Assembly: GCA_021154985.1 (NCBI GenBank)
Contig: JAJNQE010000115.1
Span: forward strand, 1-16,166
Length of the DNA stretch: 16,166 bases
Reading direction: 5' to 3'
Source of the DNA: Hydrogenophaga sp.
GTDB lineage: Bacteria > Pseudomonadota > Gammaproteobacteria > Burkholderiales > Burkholderiaceae_C
Shown: positions 8,264 to 14,844 of the stretch, piece after piece
Numbering within the stretch: position 1 is the stretch's first letter
How the letters are laid out: the number at the start of each line of letters is the position of its first letter
Notes under the pieces: generated by a model
What the model was told of the DNA's origin: nothing
Databases searched by the model: none
What the model saw: only the letters and a program-made list of their open reading frames with translations
Translations under genes and position numbers: made by a program

Positions 8264-8968
8264 ATGCCCGACACGCCCGAGCCCAAGATCGAATTCCTGT
8301 GTGCGCCTGAAGACCTGGGCGTGATCGCCGCGCCGGTGCCCGCGCGCGAGGCCTTGCCCGAGTGGTTCAAGCGCCTGGCACCGGTGGACAAACAGCGCCT
8401 GTCCACCACAGACAACGCGCTCACTGTCAAGCGCTGCATGCCGTTTCTAGACGCCCTCATGACCGGCTGGATCCTGCCGCTGGCGGCCACGGTGCGCATC
8501 GAGGTGCTGGACAACGGCCAGACGGTGAACACCGGCTGGGACTTTGACCGCACCATGGTGAGCAACCACCACCCCTACCAGATCGCCGGCCACCCCTTGC
8601 AGCCGCGCCCGCCCAACAAGTTCCACAACCACTGGACGATCCGCACGCCCCCGGGCTGGAGCTGCCTGTTCATCCCGCCGATGAACCAGCCCAACGGTGT
8701 GGTGGAGATCGCGGCCGGTGTGGTCGACACCGACGAATACACCTCGCTGATCCACTTTCCGTTTTTCGCGATCGCGGCCGACGGCCTCTACTCGCTGGAG
8801 AAGGGCACGCCGCTGGTGCAAGTGATCCCGTTCCGGCGCGACACCATGGACCTCGCCGGCGAGGTGCGCGCCGAAACGCCGCAGGAAGCCGCCGAGCGCC
8901 AGCGCATCCTGCGCGCCACCAGCGCGGGCGATGGCTGGTACCGCAAGGAAGCCCGCGAGAAACGCTGA
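8264..8968 (+). CDS. Conserved hypothetical protein, DUF6065-like (phage-flavoured)
   Basis: 234 residues, no signal peptide or membrane segment, so probably cytoplasmic. The pattern KRCMPFLDALMTGWILPL (57-72), FHNHWTIRTPPGWSCLFIPPMN (120-141), VVDTDEYTSLIHFPFF (153-168) and LVQVIPFRR (184-192) resembles uncharacterised proteins common in phage and marine metagenome data that I believe are grouped as DUF6065. The family name is from memory and the function is unknown. ATG 8264 is chosen over the TTG two codons earlier; neither has a clear ribosome site. It starts 16 bases after the Ser/Asn-repeat gene and ends one base before the lipoprotein gene, so all three are probably one transcript. It is an odd partner for two exported proteins. 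Confidence 0.72.
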   Translation: MPDTPEPKIEFLCAPEDLGVIAAPVPAREALPEWFKRLAPVDKQRLSTTDNALTVKRCMPFLDALMTGWILPLAATVRIEVLDNGQTVNTGWDFDRTMVSNHHPYQIAGHPLQPRPPNKFHNHWTIRTPPGWSCLFIPPMNQPNGVVEIAAGVVDTDEYTSLIHFPFFAIAADGLYSLEKGTPLVQVIPFRRDTMDLAGEVRAETPQEAAERQRILRATSAGDGWYRKEAREKR

Positions 8969-8969
8969 C

Positions 8970-9701
8970 ATGCGCGCGGTCACTGCCCTCGCAACCGCAG
9001 CAACGGCCTTGACCGCCGGCTGTTCACACCTGCCTTCGGGTGGTCTGCAGGACGCGATCGACGCTCTCACGCCCGCCGAGTCGGTGGCCGGCATCCCGCG
9101 CGCGTTGCCACCCGCGCCGCGCCCTGCGGTGCGGGTGGGCGACACCTACGTGTTTGGTGCGTCGTCGGTGCGCCGCGTGGCGGCGGTGAGCCCCACGGCG
9201 CTGACGTGGACCACCACCGACGGGCAGAGCCTTCGCACCGGGCGCGACTTTTTCACTCCGGTGCTGGAGCAGACCCTGCCCGACCGTCGCATCACCAGCC
9301 GGCTGAGCGGCCAGCCCGGGGCGCTGTGGCCGTTGAGGGTGGGCAAAAAAGTCAGCTTTGAAGAAACGCGGGTCACCGTCATGACGGTGTTTGACCGTGA
9401 GATCAAGACCCAACTGCGCTGGGATTGCGAGGTGGTCGACACGCGCGTGAGCCAGGTGCCGGCGGGCGACTTTGATGTCTTCCACGTCGCCTGCACCGCC
9501 TTGCGGCCAGGTTTCTTTCTGCCGCTGCAAACGGTGACCTGGGACTACGCGCCCTCGCTCGGCCACTACGTGCGCCGCACCTGGTTTGAAGGTGGCCAGC
9601 GCCGCCAGAGCGCGCTGGGCGCCGCGTTGCCCGGGCCCTTGGCGACAGCGCCACGCGTGGCTGCCGCGCTGGACCGGCTGCAGCAGATGCAGCAGCCCTG
9701 A
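8970..9701 (+). CDS. Putative lipoprotein of unknown function
   Basis: 244 residues starting with a lipoprotein signal, MRAVTALATAATALTAGC; the lipobox TAGC puts the lipidated Cys at residue 18. The ATG follows the previous stop by one base, and the in-frame upstream extension (to 8931) is rejected because it would hide the signal. The mature part contains a beta-rich segment (VRVGDTYVFGASSVRRVAAV, KKVSFEETRVTVMTVFD, WDCEVVDTRVSQVPAGDFDVFHVAC) and ends in an Arg/Leu/Gln-rich helix. I recognise no enzyme motif. Its position as last gene of the Ser/Asn-repeat cluster suggests an envelope role. It is convergent with the S8 peptidase gene, only six bases between stops. Confidence 0.78.
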   Translation: MRAVTALATAATALTAGCSHLPSGGLQDAIDALTPAESVAGIPRALPPAPRPAVRVGDTYVFGASSVRRVAAVSPTALTWTTTDGQSLRTGRDFFTPVLEQTLPDRRITSRLSGQPGALWPLRVGKKVSFEETRVTVMTVFDREIKTQLRWDCEVVDTRVSQVPAGDFDVFHVACTALRPGFFLPLQTVTWDYAPSLGHYVRRTWFEGGQRRQSALGAALPGPLATAPRVAAALDRLQQMQQP

Positions 9702-9707
9702 GGCGCA

Positions 9708-11060
9708 TCAGCCGCAGCGCACCGCCACCTTGGGCAGCCCCCAGCCGAACACCGGGTCGCGCCCGGCCGCACCGAGGTCGGTGACAGGAACGCCGCTCCC
9801 GGCTCGCCAGTCGGCGCGCGACAACACACCCTCGTGCAAGGACTGCGAGAGCTGGGCCACCAGAAAGGGCACGGCGTACGAGGTGCCGCTGCGCGGGCGC
9901 ACCACGCCCTCGCCGTCGGGCGTGGGCAACGCCACGCCGGGCAGTGCAAAGTCCACCGTCTCACCCTGGCTGGCGCGCCAGTAGACGCGCAGATCGGCCG
10001 ACAGGGCGGTGGCGCCCAGCACCCCGTCAAGCGCGGCCGGGTGTGCGGGCGCTGCATTGCGCCCGCCATTGCCCACCGAAGCCACCACGAGCACGCCCCG
10101 CGCTTGCACACGTTCAATGGCGGCCTGCAACACGCGGTTGGGTGGACCCGTCAGGCTCATGCCGATCACGCCAACGCCGCTGCCCACCAGCCAGTCCAGG
10201 CTTTTCACCAACCCCACGGCGTCGGCCACCAAGGTGCCCGAAGGCAAACGGAAAAACGGCTCGGCCGCCCGCAGGCTGGCGCGCGGCATCAGCCCGGGCA
10301 ACCCGCTGCCAGGCTGGCCCACCAGCAGCGTGGCCACCGCCGTGCCGTGGGTCGTGTCGCTGGGGGCCTGGGCGTCGGTCACGAAGCGGCGCACCCTCAG
10401 ATCGGCGCCGCGCAGGGCGGGCAGCCCGGTGCTCACGCCCGAATCGACGATGCCCAGGGTTTGCCCACGGCCACACCGTGCGCTGGCCGCCGGCCAGTCC
10501 ATGCGCTGCATGGGCTCGCAGCTTGCACCTTCGCAAATGGCGGCGTCGGCCTGCGCCAGTTGGTAGAAGTGGTGCAGGTCGAACACACCGGGATCGCGCT
10601 CGTTGGCCACCGCCAGCGCGGTACGCGCGTCGATGCCGGGCGGCAACTGCAAGCGCACCACGCGCACGCCCAGGCCGGCTTGCACGCTGGTTTCCACCAC
10701 GCGCGCGCCCCACTGCGCGGCGCGCTGCAGCGCGGCCGGGCTGGGGTCGAGCGCGATCAGCTCCGTGGCGCTGAAGCCGTCGGCCTGCACCGGCAGTTCG
10801 GGTTCGCGCGGCCCTGGGTCGGCGTCTTGACCTCCGGAGCCAGAGTCACCGCCCGCCGACGAGGCGCCACCATCGGCGCCGTCGCCACCGTCGTCGCCAC
10901 CACCATCCCCATCATCGGCGAGGGCCTGGGCCAGGAGCGGTGCGCTGTCCAGCCAGGGCAAGCCCGTCGGCGGAATCGCGTGCAGCAGAAACACCAGGAC
11001 AAACACACCCCAGCCCCGGCGTTTGGGTCCGGTGCGGCGGGGGTGAGACAACAGGGGCAT
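9708..11060 (-). CDS. Exported S8-family (subtilisin-like) serine peptidase
   Basis: 450 residues. A basic N-terminus and hydrophobic stretch (about 17-31) give a signal peptide or signal anchor, possibly cleaved after LLAQA. Residues 49-90 are a Gly/Asp/Ser low-complexity linker and about 93-170 look like an inhibitor-I9-like propeptide. The catalytic triad is intact: Asp206 (LGIVDSGVS), His238 (HGTAVATLLVG) and Ser394 (SGTSYAVPF), with oxyanion Asn331 (VGNGG). Cys176, Cys181, Cys196 and Cys449 could form disulfides, consistent with export. No ribosome site is obvious at the ATG, which is the only in-frame start before the signal. The gene is divergent from an ECF sigma/anti-sigma pair and has a matching ECF-like promoter at 11139-11166, so co-regulation is likely. 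Substrate unknown. Confidence 0.93.
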   Translation of the reverse strand: MPLLSHPRRTGPKRRGWGVFVLVFLLHAIPPTGLPWLDSAPLLAQALADDGDGGGDDGGDGADGGASSAGGDSGSGGQDADPGPREPELPVQADGFSATELIALDPSPAALQRAAQWGARVVETSVQAGLGVRVVRLQLPPGIDARTALAVANERDPGVFDLHHFYQLAQADAAICEGASCEPMQRMDWPAASARCGRGQTLGIVDSGVSTGLPALRGADLRVRRFVTDAQAPSDTTHGTAVATLLVGQPGSGLPGLMPRASLRAAEPFFRLPSGTLVADAVGLVKSLDWLVGSGVGVIGMSLTGPPNRVLQAAIERVQARGVLVVASVGNGGRNAAPAHPAALDGVLGATALSADLRVYWRASQGETVDFALPGVALPTPDGEGVVRPRSGTSYAVPFLVAQLSQSLHEGVLSRADWRAGSGVPVTDLGAAGRDPVFGWGLPKVAVRCG

Positions 11061-11138
11061 GGCGTGGGGCGTGTGCGCGGTGGAAGCTCACAGGTTAAAA
11101 CATTGCGGCCGGCCCGGCCTATCCAGGGGCAGCATCCT

Positions 11139-11166
11139 GACAACGCGGGGCTGGTGTGCTTATTCC
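11139..11166 (-). promoter_or_regulatory. Predicted ECF-type promoter of the S8 peptidase
   Basis: On the minus strand: GGAATAA (11166-11160), 14 bases, CGTTGTC (11145-11139). Spacing and both elements are identical to the divergent copy at 11177-11204. The predicted start is near 11133, leaving a leader of about 70 bases before the ATG at 11060. Confidence 0.75.
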
Positions 11167-11176
11167 ATCCACAACG

Positions 11177-11204
11177 GGAATAAAGCCGCCTCCGGCGCGT
11201 TGTC
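11177..11204 (+). promoter_or_regulatory. Predicted autoregulated ECF-type promoter of the sigma gene
   Basis: GGAATAA (11177-11183), 14 bases, CGTTGTC (11198-11204). The start would fall near 11210, only about 7 bases before the sigma ATG at 11217, which also lacks a Shine-Dalgarno, so translation may be nearly leaderless. Together with the minus-strand copy, the two -35 boxes form the inverted repeat TTATTCC-N10-GGAATAA. Confidence 0.75.
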
Positions 11205-11216
11205 ACCCCGACCACC

Positions 11217-11717
11217 ATGCTCGACACAGACCCCCGCGCCCAGATCATCAGCCTGCTGCCCCGCCTGCGCCGTTTCGCCAGCGGGCTCACGCACGACGGC
11301 CACATGGCCGACGACCTGGTGCAGACCGCCTGCCTGAAGGCCCTGGAACGCTGGCACCAGTACCAGGCCGACACCAGCCTGGCGAGCTGGATGTTCCGCA
11401 TCGTGCAGACCACCTGGCTCGACGACTTCCGCACCCGCCAGCGCCAGAAGACCGACACGGACACCGACGCTCTGCCCGACATTGAAGGCGAAGACGGGCG
11501 CCAGGTGGTGGAGCGGCGCAGCGACCTGCGCGCCGTGCGTGCGGCTCTGGCGCAGCTGCCCGACGACCAGCGCGCGGTGCTGATGCTGGTCACGGTGGAC
11601 GGCTTGTCTTACCAGGAGGCGGCGCAAGTGCTGGAGATTCCCATGGGCACGGTCATGAGCCGACTCGCGCGTGCGCGCATCAAACTGGCCAATGCGCTGG
11701 GAAGGCAAGGAGCCTGA
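11217..11717 (+). CDS. ECF-subfamily RNA polymerase sigma factor
   Basis: 166-residue sigma-70 family member with only regions 2 and 4, the hallmark of the extracytoplasmic-function class. Region 2 spans about 12-78 (DDLVQTACLKALERWHQYQ, then the -10 recognition helix SLASWMFRIVQTTWLDDFR). Region 4 spans about 104-160 (LPDDQRAVLMLVTVDGLSYQEAAQVLEIPMGTVMSRLARARIKL), with the helix-turn-helix that reads the -35. The next gene, one base after its stop, encodes a membrane anti-sigma factor. The upstream promoter-like motif fits positive autoregulation. The inducing signal is not visible; exported neighbours suggest an envelope cue (inference). Confidence 0.95.
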   Translation: MLDTDPRAQIISLLPRLRRFASGLTHDGHMADDLVQTACLKALERWHQYQADTSLASWMFRIVQTTWLDDFRTRQRQKTDTDTDALPDIEGEDGRQVVERRSDLRAVRAALAQLPDDQRAVLMLVTVDGLSYQEAAQVLEIPMGTVMSRLARARIKLANALGRQGA

Positions 11718-11718
11718 A

Positions 11719-12504
11719 ATGAGCTTTGACGACAACACCTTGATCGCTTACCTGGACGGGCAGCTGCCCGAGGCCGACTACGGCCCGCTGGAAAACGCAC
11801 TGAAGCACGACAGCGCCCTGCGAGAGCGCTTGCAGGCCCTGGCCGACAGCAGCGAACTCGCGCGCCGCGCGTTCGACCCGGTGCTGCTGGAGCCGGTGCC
11901 ACCGCCGCTGATCGCCGCGATCTGGCGCGCGCCCGATCCGCGCGCCCTGGCTCAATCACACAAACCCACGGAATCCGGCGGCCTGCTGGCCTGGCTGGGC
12001 CTGGCTCCGGGCATGCGCGCCTGGCCTGCGCTGGCCTCGGTGGTGGTGCTCGGCCTGGGGGCGGTGGTCGGCTGGCAGCTGCTCGCCCCGGCGGGCGATG
12101 CGCGCTGGGCGCTGCGCGAAGGCGCTCCCGTGTCCGATCAGGCGCTGGCCCTGGCGCTGGAGGTGTCACCCAGCGGGCGCGTGCTGCGCACGGCGGGCGG
12201 CGCGGTGGAGATTCTGGCCAGCTTCGAACAGGTGGGCGGCGGGCACTGCCGCGAATTCAACCGCAGCAGCCCGGGCGGCACGCTGGACGAACTGGGCATT
12301 GCCTGCCGCAATGCGCAAGGCCAATGGCGACTCGAACTGCTGGTTGCCGAAGAGCGGTCCACCGAAGCCGGACAGGACCGCTACCAGACCGCCAGCGACG
12401 AACAGCACGACCAGGCCGATGCCTTCTTGCGCGACCGCGCGGTGGGCTGGCCGCTGGAAGAGGCTGAAGAAAAAGCGCTGATCGACCGCGGCTGGAGGCC
12501 CTGA
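11719..12504 (+). CDS. Membrane-bound anti-sigma factor
   Basis: 261 residues. The N-terminal cytoplasmic part (1-100; DNTLIAYLDGQLPEADYGPLENAL then SALRERLQALADSSELARRAF) resembles an anti-sigma domain but shows no HxxxCxxC zinc motif. One transmembrane helix lies at about 101-124 (AWPALASVVVLGLGAVVGWQLL). The periplasmic part (125-261) has only two cysteines, Cys177 (GGGHCREF) and Cys196 (GIACRN), likely disulfide-bonded and sensory (inference). The start at 11719 has AAGGAG at 11707-11712 inside the sigma gene end; an in-frame extension to 11671 overlaps the sigma gene and is rejected. It is thought to hold the ECF sigma at the membrane until a signal releases it. Family call by position and architecture; the sensed signal is unknown. 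Confidence 0.85.
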   Translation: MSFDDNTLIAYLDGQLPEADYGPLENALKHDSALRERLQALADSSELARRAFDPVLLEPVPPPLIAAIWRAPDPRALAQSHKPTESGGLLAWLGLAPGMRAWPALASVVVLGLGAVVGWQLLAPAGDARWALREGAPVSDQALALALEVSPSGRVLRTAGGAVEILASFEQVGGGHCREFNRSSPGGTLDELGIACRNAQGQWRLELLVAEERSTEAGQDRYQTASDEQHDQADAFLRDRAVGWPLEEAEEKALIDRGWRP

Positions 12505-12506
12505 GT

Positions 12507-13730
12507 TCAGGCCGGCCGGGGGCGCACCACCACCGCCTCGCGGATCGGCAGGTGGATGAGCGCCGCGCCCACCGCCAACACGATGTCGATGTACCAGACC
12601 CAGTCGTAGTTGCCGGTGGCCTCGAACACCTGGCCACCGAGCCACGCACCCAGAAAGCCACCGATCTGGTGCGCCAGCATCACGAGGCCGAACAGCATGG
12701 CCATGTTGCCGGTGCCGAAGAACTTGGCCACCAGCCCCACCGTGGGCGGCACGGTGGAGAGAAAAGTAAGGCCCATCACGGCGGCGAAGGTCAGCATCAC
12801 GGCCTCGGTCTTGGGCGCGAGCAGGAAGATGAGCACCGCCACCGCGCGCGTGGCGTACACCAGCGAGAGCAGCGACTTCATGCGCCAGCGGCCCACCGCC
12901 CAACCCATCGCCAGGCTGCCGATGATGTTGAACAGGCCGATGATGCCCAGCGCCCACGCACCCACCGGCGCGGGCAGGCCGCACGCGGCCACCACGCCGG
13001 GCAGGTGCGTGGCCAGAAACGCCACGTGGAAACCACAAACGAAGAAGCCGGCACACAGCAGCAGGTAGCTCGGGTTGGCGAGCGCCTTGCGGATGGCTTC
13101 GCCCGCCGGCAAGGACACCGGCGCGGGTGCTGCCCCTGCTACGGGTGACGGCCCGGGCCCGCGCAGCAGCCAGGCGGCCGGCAGCGCCAGCAACACGACC
13201 AGCGCCAGCGCCTGCAGGGCGCCCGCCCAGCCGAGGCCAAGCGTGAGCGCGGCGGCCAGCGGCGCCATGACGAACTGGCCGAAGGAGCCACCCGCGTTCA
13301 CGATGCCAGTGGCCATGCCGCGCCGCTCGGCGGGCATCAGGCGCGTGGTGGCGGCCATCAGCACCGACGGCCCGGCCATGCCGGCACCCCCCGCCGAGAG
13401 CACGCCGATGGCCAGGATCAGGCCCCAGGTGCTCGTCATGAGCGGCGTGATGTAGGTGCCCAGCGCCACCAGCAACACGCCCGCGAGCAACACGCGCCCG
13501 GCACCGATGCGGTCGGCCACGGCGCCGGCGAAGGGTTGCGTGAGCCCCCACCAGAGCTGGCCAAACGCGAACGCGAGGCTGATGCTGCCCACGCCCAGGC
13601 CGGTGGCGGTGTTCAGGGGCGAAAGGAAGAAGCCCATGGTCTGGCGTGTGCCCATGGTCAGCGCAAAGGTGCCGGCAGCGGCCAGCAGCACCAGCCACCA
13701 CACGGTGTGTTTGTGGGTCTCAGTCTTCAT
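12507..13730 (-). CDS. MFS transporter
   Basis: 407-residue inner-membrane secondary transporter with about 12 transmembrane segments in two halves (first TMs WWLVLLAAAGTFALTMGTRQ and FAFGQLWWGLTQPFAGAVADRIGAG, the latter carrying the family loop-2-3 GxxxDRxG motif). A central linker around PSPVAGAAPAPV separates the halves. ATG 13730 is preferred over 13745 because AAGGGG at 13742-13737 lies six bases before it. The gene overlaps the end of the MarR gene by 11 bases, so the two are translationally coupled and the transporter is probably under MarR control. Substrate cannot be read; drug or small organic acid export or uptake is possible. Confidence 0.93.
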   Translation of the reverse strand: MKTETHKHTVWWLVLLAAAGTFALTMGTRQTMGFFLSPLNTATGLGVGSISLAFAFGQLWWGLTQPFAGAVADRIGAGRVLLAGVLLVALGTYITPLMTSTWGLILAIGVLSAGGAGMAGPSVLMAATTRLMPAERRGMATGIVNAGGSFGQFVMAPLAAALTLGLGWAGALQALALVVLLALPAAWLLRGPGPSPVAGAAPAPVSLPAGEAIRKALANPSYLLLCAGFFVCGFHVAFLATHLPGVVAACGLPAPVGAWALGIIGLFNIIGSLAMGWAVGRWRMKSLLSLVYATRAVAVLIFLLAPKTEAVMLTFAAVMGLTFLSTVPPTVGLVAKFFGTGNMAMLFGLVMLAHQIGGFLGAWLGGQVFEATGNYDWVWYIDIVLAVGAALIHLPIREAVVVRPRPA

Positions 13731-14196
13731 GGGAATCCCCTTCATGGAATGCGGCCAGGCCCTGGTCGAGCAGGTCGTGCAGGGCGACCACGGTGGCTGC
13801 GCCCAGTTTGTCGTTGAGTGCGATCTGCGCGGCCTTCCAGCGGCGCTGCGCCTGGCGGCGCACCTCGCGCCCGGCCTCGGTGATGTGCACCAGCCGGCTG
13901 CGCGCGTCCATGCCCTCGCCCATCAACAACCAGCCTGCGGCCACCAGCGGCTGCAGGTTGCGCGTGAGGGTGGAGGCGCCCATGTCCATGCGCCGCGCCA
14001 GTTCACCGGGCGCCACCGGACCGAGCTTGTCCACGTGGGTCAGCAGCGAGTACTGCGTGATCTTCAAACCCGCGCCGTTGAGGTGCTGGTCGTAGTGCTG
14101 GGTCACGCGGCGCGTGAGCTGGCGCAACTTGAAGTTGGTGCAGCCCGCTGGCGTGGCGGGCGCGGTGACGGGTGACGCATCGGTGTCAGTGCTCAT
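13720..14196 (-). CDS. MarR-family transcriptional regulator
   Basis: 158 residues with a winged helix-turn-helix: dimer helices TNFKLRQLTRRVTQHYDQHL (20-39), core ITQYSLLTHVDKLGPVAPGELARRM (46-70), recognition helix GASTLTRNLQPLVAAGWL (73-90), wing GMDARSRLVHITEAGR (95-110), C-terminal dimerisation helices 112-150. Cys19 at the start of the domain could be redox-sensitive, as in some MarR members (inference). Tandem ATGs at 14199 and 14196 have no ribosome site, and a promoter-like pair predicts a transcript start at about 14196, so it may be leaderless. It is divergent from a thioesterase gene with an operator-like palindrome between them, and overlaps the MFS gene downstream. Confidence 0.92.
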   Translation of the reverse strand: MSTDTDASPVTAPATPAGCTNFKLRQLTRRVTQHYDQHLNGAGLKITQYSLLTHVDKLGPVAPGELARRMDMGASTLTRNLQPLVAAGWLLMGEGMDARSRLVHITEAGREVRRQAQRRWKAAQIALNDKLGAATVVALHDLLDQGLAAFHEGDSHED

Positions 14197-14200
14197 CATT

Positions 14201-14218
14201 TCATTGTATCTACAATGA
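14201..14218. promoter_or_regulatory. Likely MarR operator (18-base palindrome)
   Basis: TCATTGTA-TC-TACAATGA, perfect 8-base arms around a 2-base centre, the size and AT-rich character typical of MarR operators. It lies between the marR start and the divergent thioesterase, covering the predicted -10 of the marR promoter, so the regulator would repress its own operon and probably the thioesterase. Confidence 0.75.
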
Positions 14219-14231
14219 TTGCAGGTGCAAA
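14203..14231 (-). promoter_or_regulatory. Predicted sigma-70 promoter of marR-MFS
   Basis: On the minus strand: -35-like TTTGCA (14231-14226, four of six consensus), 17 bases, -10-like TACAAT (14208-14203, five of six). The expected start is near 14196, the A of a marR ATG, giving a leaderless message. The -10 sits inside the palindrome. Confidence 0.5.
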
Positions 14232-14245
14232 TAAAAGGAGCCGCC

Positions 14246-14788
14246 ATGACCACCGAAGAAACCCAGGCACTGTGGACGCAGCAATACGACGCCATCGTTG
14301 AACGCATGAGGGCCGGCGCAGGGCCCGGACTGGCCCAACCGGCCGACATTGCGGGACTCACTGGCCTGCAGCAGATGCAGGCCATGCTGGACGGTCGGCT
14401 GCCCTACCCCCACATCGCGGACACGCTGGACTATGGACTGGTCGAGGTGGGCGAAGGCCGTGCGGTGTTCCAGGGCACGCCCCAGCTCAAGCACTACAAC
14501 CCCTTGGGCACGGTGCACGGAGGCTGGTACGCCACCCTGCTCGACTCCGCCCTGGGCTGCGCGGTGCACACCATGCTGCAGGTGGGCCGCGGCTACACCA
14601 CGGCCGAGCTGGGCGTGAACATCGTGCGCGCGGCGTCTCACAAAAGCGGGCCGTTGCGCGCCATCGGCACGGTGTTGCACGCGGGCCGCCAGCTCGCCAC
14701 CGCCGAGGCCCGCATCGTGGGCGCCGACGGCAAGCTCTACGCCCACGCCACCACCACCTGCCTCGTGTTCGAAGTGCCTGCGCGCTGA
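14246..14788 (+). CDS. PaaI-like hotdog-fold thioesterase
   Basis: 180 residues. The C-terminal two thirds form a hotdog domain of the acyl-CoA thioesterase (PaaI/YdiI) group: HYNPLGTVHGGWYATLLDSALGCAVHT (83-109), with the helix motif HGG (91-93) and a likely catalytic Asp100, then AELGVNIVRAA (120-130) and GRQLATAEARIVGADGKLYAHATTTCLVF (147-175). About 60 N-terminal residues precede the domain. The ATG at 14246 has AAGGAG at 14235-14240, five bases away; the in-frame TTG at 14219 lies in the operator and is rejected. It presumably hydrolyses a CoA thioester in the cytoplasm. It is divergent from the marR-MFS pair and likely shares the MarR operator. Substrate unknown. Confidence 0.9.
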   Translation: MTTEETQALWTQQYDAIVERMRAGAGPGLAQPADIAGLTGLQQMQAMLDGRLPYPHIADTLDYGLVEVGEGRAVFQGTPQLKHYNPLGTVHGGWYATLLDSALGCAVHTMLQVGRGYTTAELGVNIVRAASHKSGPLRAIGTVLHAGRQLATAEARIVGADGKLYAHATTTCLVFEVPAR

Positions 14789-14796
14789 GACCGGGC

Positions 14797-14829
14797 GCAA
14801 AAAAGCCCGGCGAACCGGGCTTCTTTTGC
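14797..14829. terminator. Bidirectional intrinsic terminator
   Basis: GC-rich stem AAGCCCGG (14803-14810), tetraloop CGAA, CCGGGCTT (14815-14822). It is flanked by an A run on the left and CTTTT on the right that extend the pairing (GCAAAA with TTTTGC, one bulge). It reads as a terminator in both directions, serving the thioesterase and the convergent OmpA-like gene. Confidence 0.92.
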
Positions 14830-14844
14830 GGGGGACGCGCTGGC

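Noticed and set aside
7548..8324. Second plus-frame ORF (258 codons, Gln/Leu/Phe-rich) through the same repeat
   Set aside because: A 12-base repeat without stops stays open in every frame; this frame starts with TTG inside the -10 box and shows no sensible N-terminus or domain.
8411..8516. Two further CGTTGTC heptamers (minus strand) as extra ECF promoters
   Set aside because: Both are inside the gene at 8264 and have no GGAAT-like box 16-17 bases upstream on that strand.
9834..11183. Plus-strand ORF of 449 codons opposite the S8 peptidase
   Set aside because: The peptidase triad and signal sequence are on the minus strand; the plus reading has no recognisable motif and runs through the divergent promoter region.
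12495..12513. Small inverted repeat (CCTGA-GT-TCAGG) between the anti-sigma and MFS stop codons
   Set aside because: The loop is only two bases and no T run follows; it mostly reflects facing TGA/TCA stop codons.
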